In this document: positions 46,504-55,939 of the stretch, one piece after another | How the letters are laid out: each line of letters begins with the position of its first letter | Numbering within the stretch: position 1 is the first letter of the stretch | Assembly: GCA_030625885.1 (NCBI GenBank) | Contig: DAOUPZ010000002.1 | Location: forward strand, 1-64,000 | DNA from: Clostridia bacterium | GTDB taxonomy: Bacteria; Bacillota; DAOUPZ01 | Direction: 5' to 3' | Length of the DNA: 64,000 nt | The notes under the pieces: generated by a model | Seen by the model: the letters and a program-made list of their open reading frames with translations, nothing else | Databases searched by the model: none | Told to the model about the DNA's origin: nothing | Made by a program: the position numbers and the translations under genes

Positions 46504-47676
46504 ATGCTTAATTTATTAGAAGCGATTCCGCAGATTGCTGCAATGGTTCAAAATCAGACCCATTTTCGCCAGATCATTCGGGAGAAGTTGGATTTAGCAA
46601 TGGAGAAGATCCAACTTTATGATAACAATTATATAGATTTATTGCAAAAGCTTTGCGGCGAAGAACAGCGTTTTCTAGCGGCTCTTCCTACGGGGAAGAT
46701 TACGGATTGTTTTTGGGTTAAGGATATACAAGAGAAAGCCACGGTTGTTGCAACGGATGGTTCACAAATAGAACCCAGTACGCATGAAATCGCCTTGTTT
46801 TATATGATTAATATCGCTGTTGTATCATTGGTCTATGGGGGTACAGTATCGCCCTCGCCGCGAATTGAACCTCATTTATTTTATGATGAAAAGGATTTAT
46901 ATATTGAGGAAGAACATCATATTTCGTTGATTAATGCACGGCAATTAGCACAAAAGAGAAGTACGCTGGAAAAGCAAGCTTTAAAGGAAGAAGTGCTTAA
47001 GTATGTTGGTAGGGAAGAACCATTAGTGGGGTTAACAGATGGCCCCCTTTTAGACTTAAATCAGAGTCAAAAATATCAATATGATCTCAAAGAGAAAATA
47101 GAAGTAGATGATTTACTGGAGATGGGCAAGAAATATCATATCCTAATTGCGGGGTATATTAGCGCGACCCGCAATACAGCTCTGGTGAACTTAGCCAAAC
47201 TCAGTCTTTGTCCTGAAGCGGCAGCCCGTTGTAAACAGTGTGAAGCGCGTAAGCAGAAACGGAATGCCTGCCGTGTACTAAATGGTTTAAACGACGCCCA
47301 AATTATAGAAAGATTTTTACCTGATGGTGCGCGTTCTACCGTGTTTTATTTAATTAACAAAATACCAACGCAAATTTCCGAAACGGATATTGGTTTTTTT
47401 TATATGAATACGGGTAGAGAAATTGCCCGGATAGAGGCACCGCGGTACGTTTTAGAGAATAAAGAGATGTTAGAATGTTTGCAGGGTGTACTTTTACAGC
47501 AGATTCGGTTAGGTATGGGCTATCCTGCTGTGCTTTCGCAGGCTCATGAATATGCTGTTATTACAGGCAAGGAGCGGGAACAGATCTATAAGCTTTTGCA
47601 AAAGCAAATGATTCAAAATGGGGTAGAAATTAAGCTGTCGCAAAAGCAATTGCGGAAAAGAAGGCCGATTGGTTAA
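46504..47676 (+). CDS. nurA: NurA-family 5'-3' nuclease
   Basis: 390 residues. NurA catalytic aspartates are in ATDGSQI (about 85) and LTDGPLL (about 178), with a conserved C-terminal AHEYAVITGKER. With HerA it resects DNA ends in archaea. A cysteine group (CPEAAARCKQCEARKQKRNAC, in part, about 239-258) is an unusual insertion that may bind zinc or an Fe-S cluster. RBS AAGGAGAAG precedes ATG 46504. HerA, SbcD and SbcC follow on the same strand, which supports the assignment. Confidence 0.88.
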   Translation: MLNLLEAIPQIAAMVQNQTHFRQIIREKLDLAMEKIQLYDNNYIDLLQKLCGEEQRFLAALPTGKITDCFWVKDIQEKATVVATDGSQIEPSTHEIALFYMINIAVVSLVYGGTVSPSPRIEPHLFYDEKDLYIEEEHHISLINARQLAQKRSTLEKQALKEEVLKYVGREEPLVGLTDGPLLDLNQSQKYQYDLKEKIEVDDLLEMGKKYHILIAGYISATRNTALVNLAKLSLCPEAAARCKQCEARKQKRNACRVLNGLNDAQIIERFLPDGARSTVFYLINKIPTQISETDIGFFYMNTGREIARIEAPRYVLENKEMLECLQGVLLQQIRLGMGYPAVLSQAHEYAVITGKEREQIYKLLQKQMIQNGVEIKLSQKQLRKRRPIG

Positions 47677-47712
47677 AAGATAGTTGACAGTTGAGAGTGG
47701 ATAGTTGACAGT
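47677..47712. repeat. AGTTGAC heptamers after nurA
   Basis: AGTTGAC, AGTTGAG, AGTGGAT, AGTTGAC, AGTTAAA: five degenerate 7-nt units directly after the nurA stop. Confidence 0.8.
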
Positions 47713-47856
47713 TAAAAGATAGAATGATTAAAAGATAGAATGATTAAAAGATAGAATGATTAAAAGATAGAATGATTAAAAGATAGAATGATTAAAAGAT
47801 AGAATGATTAAAAGATAGAATGACTAAAAGATAGAATGATTAAAAGATAGAATGAT
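47713..47856. repeat. Nine tandem copies of a 16-bp unit
   Basis: The unit TAAAAGATAGAATGAT occurs nine times head to tail (144 bp) with one visible change (C at 47824). The unit contains the linker motif AAAAGATA of the heptamer clusters, so it may be an expansion of that linker. No spacers, so not CRISPR. Confidence 0.95.
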
Positions 47857-48092
47857 TAAAAGCAGGTAGCAAACAGCAGGTAGCTGGTAGGCTTTAGTTT
47901 GATATTTTTTGCTTTCAATATAATTGACAATTCACAATGCACAATTGACAATTATGGTAGATTTTTATGCAAGCATAAAAACCTTAATTTCCAATTTTCA
48001 ATTGTCCATTGTCAATTTATCATTTATCTTTTCCTACCTGCTACAGCGACCATAGGGAGCGTCCTACCTCCTACCTGCTTGCTGAGCACCAA
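47857..48092. repeat. Third, inverted copy of the nested heptamer/MITE-like element
   Basis: AGCAGGT-type units (47861-47890), the TTGACAA core in inverted orientation (47912-48019; hairpin GATTTTTATGC/GCATAAAAA), then inverted ACCTGCT units (48034-48080) interrupted by AGCGACCATAGGGAGCG. It separates nurA from the small gene before herA. Confidence 0.85.
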
Positions 48093-48112
48093 CATAAAGA
48101 GGAGGATTGACC

Positions 48113-48706
48113 ATGAGCGACACCACCTACATTGGTGAAATTATAGAGAATACGGATTCCGATTTTATTGCGATGGCTAAGGATTATCATCAATTGCCAT
48201 CTGTGGGCAGTTTTTTAAAAATTACATTGGGTCTCACTAATATCTATGCGGTTACGACATCTCTAGCGGCTGGCGGTGATGATAATCGGATGATGATGGC
48301 GATGGGGATGCCTTTAGATGAACTGGTAACAAAGCAGCCCCAAATTGCAGATGTTTTAACATTTCAGTTTACTGGCGTGTTAATAGGTTTTTCTGAAACT
48401 GGCGTGTATAAAGGTTATTTAACGAATCAACCTATTCTACATAGTTTTGTAAAGAGGTGCAATGAAGCGGAAATTTTGCTGATTGCCCAGGATATGAATT
48501 TTCTCAATACGCTGGTTCATGCCAAAGATATCAATAACATTGAGATATTAGCTGCTGTACTTAGAACGCTCTATTGTCTTAAAGGAGAAGGCCCAGTGGG
48601 TTATGATTACCTGGTTTGTGCAGGGAAGAAGATTTTATCGCTGTCAGGATATGATCGGGGATTAATTAATAGTGTATTTGCAAAAGTTGACTCACAGCGG
48701 AGGTGA
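48113..48706 (+). CDS. Small HAS-barrel-like protein linked to HerA
   Basis: 197 residues, no signal peptide. The N terminus (YIGEIIENTDSDFIAMAKDY, then VGSFLKI) resembles the HAS-barrel found at the N terminus of HerA; the C-terminal half is helical and unassigned (LRTLYCLKGEGPVGYDYLVC). It overlaps herA's ribosome-binding region: its TGA lies 6 bases before the herA ATG. GAGGAGGA precedes ATG 48113. The arrangement suggests a partner subunit of the HerA-NurA machine; this is inference. Confidence 0.7.
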   Translation: MSDTTYIGEIIENTDSDFIAMAKDYHQLPSVGSFLKITLGLTNIYAVTTSLAAGGDDNRMMMAMGMPLDELVTKQPQIADVLTFQFTGVLIGFSETGVYKGYLTNQPILHSFVKRCNEAEILLIAQDMNFLNTLVHAKDINNIEILAAVLRTLYCLKGEGPVGYDYLVCAGKKILSLSGYDRGLINSVFAKVDSQRR

Positions 48707-48711
48707 TTGGA

Positions 48712-50340
48712 ATGCGCGGGAAGGTCATTAAAGGAAGTCTTTCGGGTGGCTTTGAAGTGAAGTTGAATGATGGAGAATATATAGAAGACGTTAATGTAGG
48801 TAATTTTGTCATCGCAGAAGGGCAAAAACATAAGTTTTTTTCTCTGGTAGTGGATGCAAAAATAGACAGTGCTGATTCGCAGGCACTTTTAGATACGGAT
48901 AAGGAAAATGATTCCTTAATTCGTGATATTATTAATGGTAGTGCTGTTTTTGAAATCCTTTCTATTGCGCCGATGTTGATGATTGCTAAGGAAGAAGAGG
49001 CAAAGCCAGGAGAAAAACGTATTAAACAGGTTAAAACCATTGCGCCGCATTGTTCCGAGGTACGGTTTGCTGAAGAAGGAGATATCTTTGATGTTTTTGG
49101 CATGCCCAGTGATATTAATTTTGAAATAGGGACACCGATTGATATGGATATCCCTATTTGTTTAAATTTAAATAAGTTTGTAGAACGTTCTAATGGGATT
49201 TTTGGTAAATCGGGAACAGGGAAAAGCTTTTCCACACGGGTTATTTTGGCGGGAATTATTAAAAGCCGTTTGGCGACCAACTTGATTTTTGATATGCATA
49301 ATGAGTATGGTTGGGAAGGGACAGATGAAGGACAGGATCGGAGTTGTAAAGGATTAAAGCAATTATTTAATGCAGATGTTGAGATCTTTACATTAGATGG
49401 GGCATCTGCGCGAGAGCGAAAAGTAGCGCGTTTTACTGAGGTGGAAATTCCTTATTCACAGATTGCAGCCAGTGATATATTAATGCTCGGCAAAGAATTG
49501 AATTTAACGCCTACAGCGGAAGAGGTCATGATTGCGCTAGAAAAGAAGTACAAGGAAAGATGGTTGCATGAGATATTGAATATGGATCCACTAGAAATGG
49601 AAGATATTGCTCAAGAAATAGGTGTTAATTCTAAGTCGTTGAATGCGCTTTATAGTCGATTACAAAAGATTGAGCGACTCCCTTTTGTGAAAGAAGATGG
49701 CCGGGTTGACCGGGATGCTGTTGATGAAATTATGAAACATTTGCAAGAAAGTAAGAATGTGGTTGTGGAATTTGGCACCAATCAGAATCTTTTGAGTTAC
49801 ATTCTGGTTGCAAATATCTTGACTCGCCGTATCCATGCTCGGTATACGAAATTGACAGAAAAGGCTTTGGCCCAGAAGAATTTTAAGGTGAAACCGCTTA
49901 TTATTACTGTGGAAGAAGCCCATCGGTTTTTAGATCCATCCATCGCCCGCAATACAATTTTTGGGACAATTGCCCGAGAAATGCGGAAAAACAAAGTAAC
50001 TTTACTGGTTGTTGATCAACGTCCCAGCAAAATTGACGATGAAATCATTTCTCAGCTGGGAACACGGCTGACATTGAAACTCAATGATGATGCGGATATC
50101 AGCTCAGTACTTACCGGTGTTTCAAAAGCTAAAACATTGCGTAATATTTTAGATAATCTAGAAGAAAAGCAGCAGGCGCTTTGTTTGGGTTATGCGGCGC
50201 CTATGCCGTTTGTTTTTACACCACGTCTGTATAATGAAGCATTTTACCGGGATATAGGGTATCAAGATTTTACTGTGGCTCCGGATCATGCCGGTTTTGC
50301 TGCACTTATATCTGATTTGATGCCGGAAGATGATGAATAG
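48712..50340 (+). CDS. herA: HerA-family DNA translocase
   Basis: 542 residues. N-terminal HAS-like barrel (about 1-60), FtsK/HerA ATPase core: Walker A GKSGTGKSF (about 166), Walker B LIITVEEAHRF (about 397) and the arginine-finger segment VVDQRPSKID (about 432). HerA forms a hexamer that drives NurA along DNA during end resection. ATG 48712 follows GGAGGTGAT at 4-8 bases. The sbcD start lies 11 bases downstream of the stop, so the genes are coupled. Confidence 0.92.
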   Translation: MRGKVIKGSLSGGFEVKLNDGEYIEDVNVGNFVIAEGQKHKFFSLVVDAKIDSADSQALLDTDKENDSLIRDIINGSAVFEILSIAPMLMIAKEEEAKPGEKRIKQVKTIAPHCSEVRFAEEGDIFDVFGMPSDINFEIGTPIDMDIPICLNLNKFVERSNGIFGKSGTGKSFSTRVILAGIIKSRLATNLIFDMHNEYGWEGTDEGQDRSCKGLKQLFNADVEIFTLDGASARERKVARFTEVEIPYSQIAASDILMLGKELNLTPTAEEVMIALEKKYKERWLHEILNMDPLEMEDIAQEIGVNSKSLNALYSRLQKIERLPFVKEDGRVDRDAVDEIMKHLQESKNVVVEFGTNQNLLSYILVANILTRRIHARYTKLTEKALAQKNFKVKPLIITVEEAHRFLDPSIARNTIFGTIAREMRKNKVTLLVVDQRPSKIDDEIISQLGTRLTLKLNDDADISSVLTGVSKAKTLRNILDNLEEKQQALCLGYAAPMPFVFTPRLYNEAFYRDIGYQDFTVAPDHAGFAALISDLMPEDDE

Positions 50341-50350
50341 GAGGACTAGG

Positions 50351-51595
50351 ATGATTAAGTTGTTTCATATTGCGGACTTACATATTAATATGGAAAATTA
50401 CGGTCGTATCGATACGAAGACGGGTCTTAACCTGCGCTTCAAGGACTTTTTGCACACATTAGATCAGATGATTGATACTGCTATTGCAGAGCGTATTGAT
50501 GCGCTGATTATAGCCGGAGATTTATTTCGGAATCGTAATCCTAGCCAGACCCATCAAAAGGAGTTGGCAAAGCGCATTAATCGTCTTTCAGCCTGTGAAA
50601 TTGAAACATTAATGATTACGGGGAATCATGATGTCGGTAACGGCATCGGTAAAGCCCATGTGGCAGAAGTGTATGATGTTTTGGATATTCCCCATATTCA
50701 TATTTTCAAAGTGCCGCCGCGGGATGGGAAGCCGATTCAAATTAAAACCAAATCAGGTACTTTTCAATTTATTCCCCTTCCATACATGAGTAAAAGCGTT
50801 TTGCTCAGACAAAAAAAATATAAAAACTTACCCATAAATGAATTAAATCGTACTTTTATGAAGGAGATGAGTGATGTTTTAAGAGCGATCATTGCTCAGG
50901 CAGATTCTCAATTGCCCCTGGTCGTGTCTGCTCATTATTCCTTAATTGGTGCTAAAATGCCTACTGGTCGAGAAGTACAAACGATTGAAGAAATGGCGCT
51001 GCCTGTGGAAACGTTTATTCACCCCCAGATTGATTATGTGGCGCTGGGGCATATTCATAAATTTCAGGTGTTGCATGAGATGCCTCCCATCGTTTATGCG
51101 GGTAGTATTGATCGAATAGATTTTGGCGAAGAAAAAGAACCTAAAGGGTATGTGGCAGTCAATTTAGAGCGAGGGAATACCACCTATTCGTTTCAGCGCA
51201 TTCCTACCCGGCCTTTTATAACAGTGAACATGACTTTATTAAATGATGAGACACCTACTGAAGCGTTGCTAAAACAGTTAGAGGAAATTAATATTAAAGA
51301 TGCTATTGTGCGGGTTAAATTAAAAACGACGCAGGAGATCCATCGTTTAATTGATTATAAAGCCATTCATAAGTTCTTGGAAGAACGGGCCTTTTATGTA
51401 GCGAGTATCAGTAAAGAATGGGTGCAGCAGGTACCTTCCATTCGCATTTCCAGCATTACGGAAAAGACCAATCCTATGGAGGCTTTGGCGGAGTATCTTT
51501 CCCGAAGTGAGCAATATGAAGGGTTAGAAGAAGATATGCTTCAGGAAGCCAAAATGATTGAAGCGGCGTTAAGGGACGAGATGTTGAATGGATAG
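50351..51595 (+). CDS. sbcD: SbcD/Mre11-type exonuclease
   Basis: 414 residues. Phosphoesterase motifs: HIADLHIN (8-), IAGDLF, GNHDV, AHYSL and GHIHK; the metal-binding set is complete. It is the nuclease partner of SbcC. ATG 50351 follows AGGAGG at 6 bases; the overlapping ATG 50330 is rejected. The C-terminal capping/SbcC-binding part (about 290-414) is divergent from E. coli SbcD. Confidence 0.94.
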   Translation: MIKLFHIADLHINMENYGRIDTKTGLNLRFKDFLHTLDQMIDTAIAERIDALIIAGDLFRNRNPSQTHQKELAKRINRLSACEIETLMITGNHDVGNGIGKAHVAEVYDVLDIPHIHIFKVPPRDGKPIQIKTKSGTFQFIPLPYMSKSVLLRQKKYKNLPINELNRTFMKEMSDVLRAIIAQADSQLPLVVSAHYSLIGAKMPTGREVQTIEEMALPVETFIHPQIDYVALGHIHKFQVLHEMPPIVYAGSIDRIDFGEEKEPKGYVAVNLERGNTTYSFQRIPTRPFITVNMTLLNDETPTEALLKQLEEINIKDAIVRVKLKTTQEIHRLIDYKAIHKFLEERAFYVASISKEWVQQVPSIRISSITEKTNPMEALAEYLSRSEQYEGLEEDMLQEAKMIEAALRDEMLNG

Positions 51596-51800
51596 AAGAT
51601 TAAAAAGACGTAGAAGGTAAAAGGTAGAAGATTAAAAGATACAAAAATGTTCTCAGTTGTCAGTTCTCGGGAAAAGACTTTTTACGATCAATGTTTATTG
51701 TTCTATGTTAAGCACTTATGAAGAATGAAATAAAAAAGCAATATTTTTGCCCTTAGGACTGAGATCTGAGAGCTGAGAACTGAGAACTCAAGTTTTTCCA
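51596..51800. repeat. Inverted AACTGAG heptamers between sbcD and sbcC
   Basis: AGAAGGT/AAAAGGT-type remnants with linkers (51600-51645), then CTCAGTTGTCAGTTCTC with GGGAAAAGACT (51652-51680), a 90-nt spacer, and the inverted GACTGAG, ATCTGAG, AGCTGAG, AACTGAG, AACTC series (51757-51790). The two arms could form a stem within the operon. Confidence 0.8.
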
Positions 51801-51841
51801 TTATAGACACATTTTTTGCTTTGTAGAAATGGAGGAAGTAT

Positions 51842-54409
51842 ATGATACCCATTTATCTTTCATTACATAACTTCTTAAGTTACGGTGATATGGCACAGCC
51901 GTTGGATTTTACGGCTTTTCATGTGGCTTGTATTTCCGGTAATAACGGGAATGGAAAATCGAGCCTTTTGGATGCGATGACGTGGGCATTATTTGGCCGC
52001 GGCCGCGGGGTAAAAGCCAATGGGGCCGGAATGGATGATTTAGTCCGTGAAGGTGCTGAGAATATGGAAGTGGAATTTACATTTGAAATGGAAGGACATA
52101 TTTTTATGATTATCCGTAAGCGGGATAAACGACGCAGGCAGTCGTCATTGGATTTGTTTATTGGTAACCAAGACCATACCTTTAAAAATATTACCGGGGA
52201 GAATATAACGGATACGCAAGATAAAATTGAAAAGATATTAAAAATTGATTATAATACCTTCACTCAGTCAGTTTTTCTCCTTCAGGGGCAGGCAGATCTT
52301 TTTACGCAGCAAACACCTCGGGAGAGAAAACAGGTTTTAAGTGATATTCTAGGGTTGAATATATATGATGAATATAGTAAAAAGGCAAAGGATAAGCGAA
52401 ATGAAGTGCTTCAAGACATTGAAATACTTAAGAAAGAAATGGAACAGAATCAAGAAATGATCGTCCAAAAAGAAGGATATCAACAAGCGCTTCAAGAAAA
52501 AACGTCTGAATTAAATAAAATGGAAAAAACGCAACTCGATATTGATATCAAGTTGAAAAAACTATATGAAAAGCAGGGGCACCAGTCGCGCGCACGGGAA
52601 GAATTGGAGCGGTTAGGTCAGGATATTCAGAAGTATCGCTTGAAACTAAGCAAAACTGAAAGTAATTTATTGATTATTAATCAGGCCATTAAGGATGAGG
52701 AAGAAACGTTATCCAGCTGTGAAGAAATTGAACAGAATTATAAACAGTTGAGGGAATTGAAAGAGATAGAGCAAGAAGTAAGCAAAAAATTCTTTGCTTA
52801 TACACAGAAGCAGGAACGGTTGAATCAGTTGCAACAGGTTATCAAGGAAGAAGAAAACGTTATTAAAAGTCAGCTCTCAGTTTTGGCCGCTAAGATCAAT
52901 GAATGGGAATCGCAAATCATTGATGAAGAAAAAGCAGGACAGCAAATTGTGAAGTTAGAACGTCAACTTAAGAAAATAGGGGAAGACGAAAAGGAAAAGG
53001 AACGAATAGAAAAGCAATTACAACAACTCAATGTAACGTATACGAATTCAGCGGATCAAATGAAAGTATTTGAAAAGCAACGGGAAGAGTTAAGAAATAA
53101 GTATCGTGTATTGAATACGGAAGATATATGCCCGCTTTGCCGCACGTCTTTAAACCGACAGGCGCGGATGAGTGTTCTGAAGCAATATGAGCAGGAAGGA
53201 AAAAGCATTTCGGAAACCATTAATAAGATACAGCAGGTTGTTACCAAATTGCCGCCTCAAATGAGTGAGATCAGCGAAAAACTAAAGGTAATTGCTGATT
53301 CTGCACAAAAGAAGAGCGCGTATGAAGTGCAATTGACAAAGCTTAAGGATCAGATTGTTCAAAATGAAAAGCTAAAGCAAAAAATCTTTCAGCTCAAAGA
53401 GGAGCAAGATGAATGGCAGAATAAATTTCAAAAGCGAGATTTTGCCCGGGAAGCGCATCAGGGATTAGGGCAAGTACAAATAGATATTAAAGAATTTGGT
53501 TATGATCCGCTCAAGCATCGTCAATTGCAGCAGCGCATTCAGATGTTACTTCCCTACGATGAAAAACAGCGTCAATTAGAAAAGGCTAACCTTTTACTTC
53601 AGTCTAATCAAAAGCAACGCGTAGAACTACAAGAACAGGAAAGTGAATATAAACAAGTTGTTTTAAACATTCAAAATCAAATGAACGTATTCAAAGGCTT
53701 GATCGATGAAAAACTTGATGGAGAAGTTAGGAAGGTAGCGGCGCATGATCAAGAGATAAAGCGTCATCAGCAGCAGTTAGCGGAAGAAAAAGGTCTATTA
53801 TTAGCAAATCTGAAGATGATTGAAGTTAAAGAAGACGAAATGAAAGAAAAACAGGTATGCTTTAAGCGTTTGAATCATCGCTATGAAGTACTGAATCAAT
53901 TGGTAACGGCTTGTGGTAAGAATGGTATTCAAGCCATTATTATTGAGAATGCACTGCCGGAATTAGAAATAGAAGCCAATCGATTGTTAGGTGAAATGAC
54001 GGATGGGCGTTTAGCCTTACAACTGGTTACCCAGCGAAAAGCACGCAGTAAGGAAAGTATGATGGAAACGCTTGATATTTATATTTCTGATGAAATGGGG
54101 ACCCGCAATTATGAACTCTATTCCGGGGGAGAAGCTTTCCGGATTAGTTTTTCTTTACGCGTAGCACTTTCCAAAGTTTTAGCACGGCGTGCCGGGGCAA
54201 AATTACAAACCTTGGTGATTGATGAGGGGTTTGGCAGTCAGGATGTTATTGGGCGTGATCATTTAATTGAGGCAATACGAACGGTTCAAGCTCATTTTGC
54301 AAAGGTTTTGGTCATTACGCATATTCAAGAATTAAAAGAAGCTTTTGATGTGCAGTTAGTGGTAGAAAAATATGCATCGGGATCGGTTGTTAAGATGCAA
54401 GGATCATAA
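51842..54409 (+). CDS. sbcC: SbcC/Rad50-type ATPase
   Basis: 855 residues. Walker A NNGNGKSSLLD (about 36-46), long antiparallel coiled coil with a CPLC zinc hook near residue 430, exactly in the middle, signature YSGGEAFRISF and Walker B LVIDEGFGSQD near the C terminus. With SbcD it opens and trims hairpins and protein-blocked DNA ends, which is notable given the many inverted repeats in this genome. RBS GGAGGAAG precedes ATG 51842. Confidence 0.95.
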   Translation: MIPIYLSLHNFLSYGDMAQPLDFTAFHVACISGNNGNGKSSLLDAMTWALFGRGRGVKANGAGMDDLVREGAENMEVEFTFEMEGHIFMIIRKRDKRRRQSSLDLFIGNQDHTFKNITGENITDTQDKIEKILKIDYNTFTQSVFLLQGQADLFTQQTPRERKQVLSDILGLNIYDEYSKKAKDKRNEVLQDIEILKKEMEQNQEMIVQKEGYQQALQEKTSELNKMEKTQLDIDIKLKKLYEKQGHQSRAREELERLGQDIQKYRLKLSKTESNLLIINQAIKDEEETLSSCEEIEQNYKQLRELKEIEQEVSKKFFAYTQKQERLNQLQQVIKEEENVIKSQLSVLAAKINEWESQIIDEEKAGQQIVKLERQLKKIGEDEKEKERIEKQLQQLNVTYTNSADQMKVFEKQREELRNKYRVLNTEDICPLCRTSLNRQARMSVLKQYEQEGKSISETINKIQQVVTKLPPQMSEISEKLKVIADSAQKKSAYEVQLTKLKDQIVQNEKLKQKIFQLKEEQDEWQNKFQKRDFAREAHQGLGQVQIDIKEFGYDPLKHRQLQQRIQMLLPYDEKQRQLEKANLLLQSNQKQRVELQEQESEYKQVVLNIQNQMNVFKGLIDEKLDGEVRKVAAHDQEIKRHQQQLAEEKGLLLANLKMIEVKEDEMKEKQVCFKRLNHRYEVLNQLVTACGKNGIQAIIIENALPELEIEANRLLGEMTDGRLALQLVTQRKARSKESMMETLDIYISDEMGTRNYELYSGGEAFRISFSLRVALSKVLARRAGAKLQTLVIDEGFGSQDVIGRDHLIEAIRTVQAHFAKVLVITHIQELKEAFDVQLVVEKYASGSVVKMQGS

Positions 54410-54427
54410 AAAAAGGAAGGTGAAGAG

Positions 54428-55939
54428 ATGAAACGGGTTGTAAGGTTCAGTCTAATCATATTTTTTATACTCAGCTTAATTCCTGTAGCTTTTGCGGTTG
54501 ATAGAGATGCGGTTGATATGGCTGCCAGAGGTATTATTCGCGGGAATGCTGCAGGTGATCTCAATTTAGAGAAAGCGGTATCCCGTCAGGAAGCCATTGT
54601 ATTTATCGTACGTTGGCTGGGAAAGGAAAATGAAGTGGGTAAGGATTTAGAACTTTTGCGAAAGATTGAGCAGGCCGCTGATGGTGCAGCGGGGTGGGCA
54701 TTGGGCTATATGGAAGTGGGCATTAAAGGGGATATTATGACGGCGCAGGAACTACTTGGGTTAAATTGGAACTTAAATGCGACACGTCAGGAAATATCAT
54801 ACTGGGTATCACGTGCTGCGGGGCTTGATCCTATTAGGTCAATAACGGCGTCTGAGGGCACCATGACCCGGAGCGAGATGATGAGTCTTTTAGCTCAGCA
54901 GGAAAACGATAGTCCGTACTTTCAACGGTCTGGATATGGAAAAATTGAAAAAAACATGGGCGGCAGTTTATCGATCCGGAAAGAGAATGGTGAGATGGTA
55001 ACGGTATATTTGGGTTCCCAGAGCATCGTTTATCGTTTTGGAACCAGGGTATCGCCTTATTTATTGCAAGTTGGAGACTGGATCAATTATTCGCTTGATG
55101 CTAGCGGGAGATTGATTGAAGGAACGGTTGGTTTTCAGGGTAATAATACAGGGGATTTTAGCTTTGGAGGATATGATACGGATATCGTTGAAGGGAAAAT
55201 ATCGAATATTGATACCTGGAATGGTATATTGTCTTTAAAGACAAATAACAACAAAAGATATACCTATTATATGAATGCTTCGGTGGCAATATGGGATAGG
55301 GGACAAGCCATAACGATGAATGACTTGGAAGAGGGAGATGAGGTTGTCGTCTACGTGAATGGAAGTAACATTGAGTATATTGATGTAATGGATAACCGTT
55401 CTAGCGGATATGGCAGCGATTATGAACTCTACAGAGGAAGAATTGATGAGATAGATCAGGAAGAGGATTTTACAATAGAAAAGATTTATTTTTGGGATGA
55501 CGAGGAATGGGATTATGAGAGTGGTACGATGCAGATCGATCTAACAGATGATACGGAGATTATGAATCGATATGGCAGGGAAATTGATTTAGATGACTTT
55601 AAGGAAAGTCTTTATGAAAATGATTATGTTTATGTGGTCGTAGAGGATGATGAAGCAATATATATTAGAGTTTGGAGTACACAACCCAGTGAAGATATTT
55701 ACAAGGGAGAAATTGATGATATAGATGATGAGGAAATGGACCTGGACAAAGATGAAGTATGGGATGACGATGATGATGAGTGGGATAATAGTTCTGGAAG
55801 TTTAAATAATATTGATGTAGAAGATACGTTGATTTTAGATGGATATGATCTTTTAGATTGGGATGAGTTAGACGAAGGTGATGATGTTATTTTGATTAGA
55901 AAACATAATAGTGATGCATTAATTATTATTGTTCAGTAA
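54428..55939 (+). CDS. Secreted Asp-rich protein with an SLH-like N-terminal region
   Basis: 503 residues: signal peptide (1-23; SLIIFFILSLIPVAFA), an SLH-like region (about 30-165; RGNAAGDLNLEKAVSRQEAI, ATRQEISYWVSRAAG, TMTRSEMMSLL), then beta-rich repeats (about 170-503; GKISNIDTWNGILSLKTNN, RGRIDEIDQEED, KGEIDDIDDEEMD) that become strongly acidic toward the C terminus. The acidic repeats may bind calcium. It is 18 bases after sbcC but is a surface protein, so shared transcription may be incidental. RBS AAGGAAGG. Confidence 0.8.
   Translation: MKRVVRFSLIIFFILSLIPVAFAVDRDAVDMAARGIIRGNAAGDLNLEKAVSRQEAIVFIVRWLGKENEVGKDLELLRKIEQAADGAAGWALGYMEVGIKGDIMTAQELLGLNWNLNATRQEISYWVSRAAGLDPIRSITASEGTMTRSEMMSLLAQQENDSPYFQRSGYGKIEKNMGGSLSIRKENGEMVTVYLGSQSIVYRFGTRVSPYLLQVGDWINYSLDASGRLIEGTVGFQGNNTGDFSFGGYDTDIVEGKISNIDTWNGILSLKTNNNKRYTYYMNASVAIWDRGQAITMNDLEEGDEVVVYVNGSNIEYIDVMDNRSSGYGSDYELYRGRIDEIDQEEDFTIEKIYFWDDEEWDYESGTMQIDLTDDTEIMNRYGREIDLDDFKESLYENDYVYVVVEDDEAIYIRVWSTQPSEDIYKGEIDDIDDEEMDLDKDEVWDDDDDEWDNSSGSLNNIDVEDTLILDGYDLLDWDELDEGDDVILIRKHNSDALIIIVQ

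Noticed and set aside
47713-47856. Possible CRISPR array
   Set aside because: The 16-bp units are head to tail without spacers, and no cas genes are present.
47899-48138. 79-residue open frame before the HerA-linked gene
   Set aside because: It is made almost wholly of inverted repeat sequence and lacks a ribosome-binding site.
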